Assembly: GCF_019175385.1 (NCBI RefSeq)
Contig: NC_083345.1
Location: 122,763,657 to 122,827,656, forward strand
DNA: 64,000 bases
From: Lycium barbarum
Taxonomy: Eukaryota > Streptophyta > Magnoliopsida > Solanales > Solanaceae
Reading direction: 5' to 3'
In this document: one piece after another, positions 61,206-64,000 of the stretch
Numbering within the stretch: position 1 is the first letter of the stretch
Layout of the letters: each line of letters begins with the position of its first letter
Notes under the pieces: generated by a model
Told to the model about the DNA's origin: nothing
Databases searched by the model: none
Seen by the model: the letters and a program-made list of their open reading frames with translations, nothing else
Made by a program: the position numbers and the translations under genes

Positions 61206-61926
61206 ATTCTCTCTCTCTATCCACGCTAAATCGCCGAACACCTCTTGTTTATCTCTTAGAATCAATCAACAGTTATCTAAGTTTTTTATTGCAATCAAGA
61301 GCTATTTATGTTATGACACAATGTGATGGAAACACCATTGAACGCCAAAGAGTAACTCGAAAACTGCCGGTGGACAACAATGAAATCATCCATAGCCTTA
61401 GAACCAACAAAAGCAGTCTGCAGAGAAATAGGGAAGCTAACCATACAAGTCAATTTGTCAACTGCACATTTTTAACTAATGGAGAAGATGTCTAGTTTAG
61501 AAAAATCTCTAAGGTGCAGGCACATTTAAAGCTAAAAACAGATCTGCACCACACAAAACTACTCCAGCAACTACTGGTCCAACATAACTCTTCATACATA
61601 AGCTGCTAATTGCAAGTAAAGAACCAAGAAGTACATTTCTCAGTTATTAAACTACACTAAATTACATTCTAGCTGAAGAGGTGGTCGGCGATTTAGTTTG
61701 GAGGAGAGAGAATGTGTGTGGGTTTAGGGGTATATGGGTTGGGTCCATATATTTTGGGTGAAAATATTATATCTGGGTCGGGTCGAGTTAAGTTGGTGGG
61801 TAAAAAAATATTTGAGGGGGGGGGGGGGGGGGGGGAATGGGCTGGGCGTCTAGAATGATGCACGTGGCAGGCCGTTTACCATAAGGGTATATCTGCATCA
61901 TAGTATAACGGTAAGGGTATAATTGG
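60969..61926. repeat. Inner inverted repeat in the right arm
   Basis: 60969-60996 and 61899-61926 are exact 28-bp inverted copies (ccaattataccctt ...). The inverted similarity continues inward to about 61240 and 61660, including gacgcccagcccatt, a C17-type run (61172-61188 area) and its G-run mate (61816-61834). The ~400-bp loop (61240-61660) may be a captured host fragment; it is not recognised. Confidence 0.75.
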
Positions 61927-62066
61927 CCTTATGGTATAACGAAGGATATGGATAAACTATTTCCCAAAGTTCAGGGATAATTTTGCCCCTTTTCCGATCA
62001 TAAAATCACTTGATACATGAGTGTCAATACTAATGTTTACAAACTAACATCACCGTAGTAACATAC

Positions 62067-63732
62067 TGTTGACACCCAATTTTGTCCCTCATTTATTTTA
62101 ATTTACTCGGGGTTCTAAATTTACTGACGAGCTAAATACTTTATTTTCACTATTTTTTAAAATTATTATTGCTACTACTATTAATACCACTGCTGTTATT
62201 TTTCAACACTACGAGCATTACTTTTAAATGATTCGTCATCATTTCATTTTTTCGGGTTTGGACTCGCTAAATTAATTATAGAACAACACTTTGTTAAATC
62301 CTTATTTTTTTTTTAAAATATTAATTATTAATTGTCTTCATATAGTATATATTTTACTAGTTGTTAAATTAGAAGCTCAACAATAATAAAATAGAGGAGA
62401 AAGGATCAACAATTTTCACCTCATAAAAAATTGCTCGGAAGTATATCAATATTGGACTCATTTTGAAGCTCGTATTTTAAAATGACGTATTATAATTTTT
62501 ATTTTTGTCAAAATATTATTTTACAAGGGACCAATTCTTGATAATTCTATTTACCTTTTTTCCCTATTCCATAAAAAATAAAATAAAAAATTCAAAAATC
62601 ATTTTCAAAGTTTCCATCTGTGTCTTTCTCCTTTGCCTTTTTTTTGGGGTTCCACACGCAACTTTCCATTTCCTTTTTTTTTTCGCATGTACACCGGAGC
62701 CGAAGAGTTTGACTTCGAAACTCAAGGACACCGCTTATGGAGTCCACATATCTGCGCGAATTTTTCTTGTCTCTCAAATATCAATTTACAGAGGGGATTT
62801 TGTCCTCCCATTAAAGCCGAATGTGCTACTTAATCGTCCCTCTTTTCTCTGGTTGCTTTGCTTACTTATGATGGTGAATGATTTTATTTTCAGTTATGTA
62901 TTTACCGTTAAAAGTAGGATTGTTATACAATTAATTAATGACTAAGCCTTAAGTAATTATTTAAAGTCCTTGCCTTATAACATTTTTTTAGGATTAATAA
63001 TTCAATAACTTTAGGATATTGAACATTGATTTTGAGTGGTAATTTGGTTTCAAGCTAAAAAAAAAATAGTAACTTTTTTTTAAAAAATAAACCACTCTAG
63101 TTTGTAAGTGATTCTACTACAATCAGAGTCGTTTTCTTCTTTACGTTTAGTATAGTTAAGCTAACTATTAAGAATTGTTTTTCAATTCTAAACTCACTTT
63201 TTTTTCAACTTTGAATCCAAACTTTTCCCATTAACTAATTTTGACTTTATATAGTCTATTAAAAGGGTCTAAAGTTTGCCTTGTTTTGCAATAGGACATT
63301 CTCAAACTTTGGTACATTTTGGTCCCAAACATTCTTTTAAAAATCAAGTCTTAAATCAGGAGTTCAGTTGTCCAAATGCTATGCAGTTTTAATATATAAG
63401 TTTTTTTTTTTTTCACGAAATGCATTAGCACTTGTATTTTAACGACCTCCTAAAGCCTAATTAATTCATCTAAGTCCTGTCGGTTAACCATTGTTAATGG
63501 GTCTTAAAGGGTGCCTAATACCTTCCTTTTAGACTAATTGAACCCTTACCTAGAATCTCAAGTTTCGCAGACCTCAAACAGAGTTAACTTTAAACATAAC
63601 TTTAATAAACTTTAGGTGTCCTAATTCACCATAAATAATTAGGTGGCGACTCCTAACATAAACACAAACAAAAACAGGAATCTCCAATACGTCATACTTC
63701 TAATTTAACTCCGGTTAAAATGGGGTGTGACA
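62067..63732 (+). repeat. 5' LTR (1666 bp) of a second gypsy element, related to the 15-kb one
   Basis: Begins tgttgacacccaattttgtc and ends ggggtgtgaca, as in the 4.07-kb LTRs, but on the plus strand. Both ends align with those LTRs and most of the middle is absent. Several differences across the aligned parts show it is not a recent copy of either. The ORF 62505-62945 inside looks non-coding. Confidence 0.8.
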
Positions 63733-64000
63733 GCTTGGCGACTCCGCTGGGGAATACTTAGGTTCTAACCATAACGGACTTAGTTTAAGTAGGTTTTGTG
63801 TGCTTATTTTGAAATCGCTTTATTTATTTGTTAATTATTTTTTACATGCTATTAATTGTTTGTTTGATATAAACTGTTTGTTTGATATAAACTATTTGTC
63901 TGATATAAACTGTTTATGTGTTACTGCTTTGATAAAACTGTCATTCCGTTCATATTTCCTCCACTTCTGGAAAACTCACACATATTCACACGCTTAAAAC
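63733..64000 (+). mobile_element. Start of the internal region of the second gypsy element (runs off window)
   Basis: The PBS gcttggcgactccgctgggg (63733-63752) is followed by sequence aligning with the minus strand of 33150-33376, including the repeated gtttgatataaact phrase. gag, if present, would lie to the right of the window. Confidence 0.8.

Larger units (their letters stand above)
57943..61996. mobile_element. Long-armed palindromic MULE with 9-bp TSD, 4.05 kb
   Basis: Perfect 9-bp flanks atcataaaa (57934-57942 and 61997-62005). Ends are cggaaaagggccaaaattac on the left and cggaaaaggggcaaaattat read inward from the right. The arms are long: 57943-58680 is largely complementary to 60560-61996, interrupted by younger insertions. 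The arms share cacgcacagaatctgtg-like palindromes and the cctaaaacgacgatccaaa block, which occurs three times in the right arm (near 60397, 60617 and partly upstream). No transposase. TSD length and end type place it with the MULEs, but foldback-like arms are unusual. Confidence 0.8.

Noticed and set aside
61289..61495. 68-codon ORF in the loop of the inner inverted repeat
   Set aside because: No recognised domain and no splice or start context; kept only as a possible captured fragment.
62505..62945. 146-codon ORF in the right-hand LTR
   Set aside because: Low-complexity Phe/Leu-rich frame inside an LTR; no domain.

Overview
The window looks like an intergenic, transposon-rich stretch of a plant nuclear genome. 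I would guess an asterid, most likely Solanaceae, from the style of the MITEs, the SINE and the long-LTR gypsy family; this is an impression and was not tested. Base composition is AT-rich, and genes carry introns with GT..AG borders. Only one ordinary host gene is convincing: an intronless 3'-5' exonuclease-domain gene at 18232-18924 (minus). A small unrecognised membrane-protein ORF at 52660-53214 (minus) is a weaker candidate. Almost everything else is transposable-element (TE) derived.

Layout. 1-14085: the right part of a large Mutator-like element (MULE). It carries a DUF1985/Ulp1-like cysteine protease gene (plus, 762-9061) that converges on a MuDR-type transposase gene (minus, 9996-12844). 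Both reading frames are broken, and a 3.26-kb solo LTR sits in an intron of the protease gene. 14134-15825: a palindromic TIR element, then a small MULE with a perfect 9-bp target-site duplication (TSD). 16477-22310 plus 38266-38373: an old tandem duplication of the exonuclease locus. The second copy has lost the gene. The two copies serve as empty sites for each other, which confirms a Stowaway MITE (itself holding a Tourist MITE), a CACTA-type element and a TIR element.

22407-37470: a 15.06-kb gypsy-type element on the minus strand, with 4.07-kb LTRs and a perfect 5-bp TSD. It has a gag ORF but no pol, so it is nonautonomous. It is nested inside the TIR element that interrupts the second copy of the duplication. 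38744-43413: a copia element (minus) with 165-bp LTRs about 97% identical, one nonsense codon and two frameshifts. 43414-57942: fragments of a LINE RNase H region, a gag-only LTR element, a cluster of Stowaway-type MITEs, a tRNA-derived SINE with a 16-bp TSD, and a roughly 2-kb modular tandem-repeat array.

57943-61996: a long-armed inverted-repeat MULE with a perfect 9-bp TSD. It is filled with nested MITEs and further palindromes. 62067-64000: the 5' LTR and start of the internal region of a second gypsy element related to the 15-kb one. It lies in the opposite orientation and runs off the window.

How the parts work together. The protease and transposase genes probably belonged to one MULE. 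The gag-only gypsy element would have needed pol from a partner element. I see no defence system, CRISPR array, free-standing tRNA or rRNA gene. The most notable biology is the Ulp1-carrying MULE, the mosaic LTR ends of the gypsy element and the long palindromic MULE.
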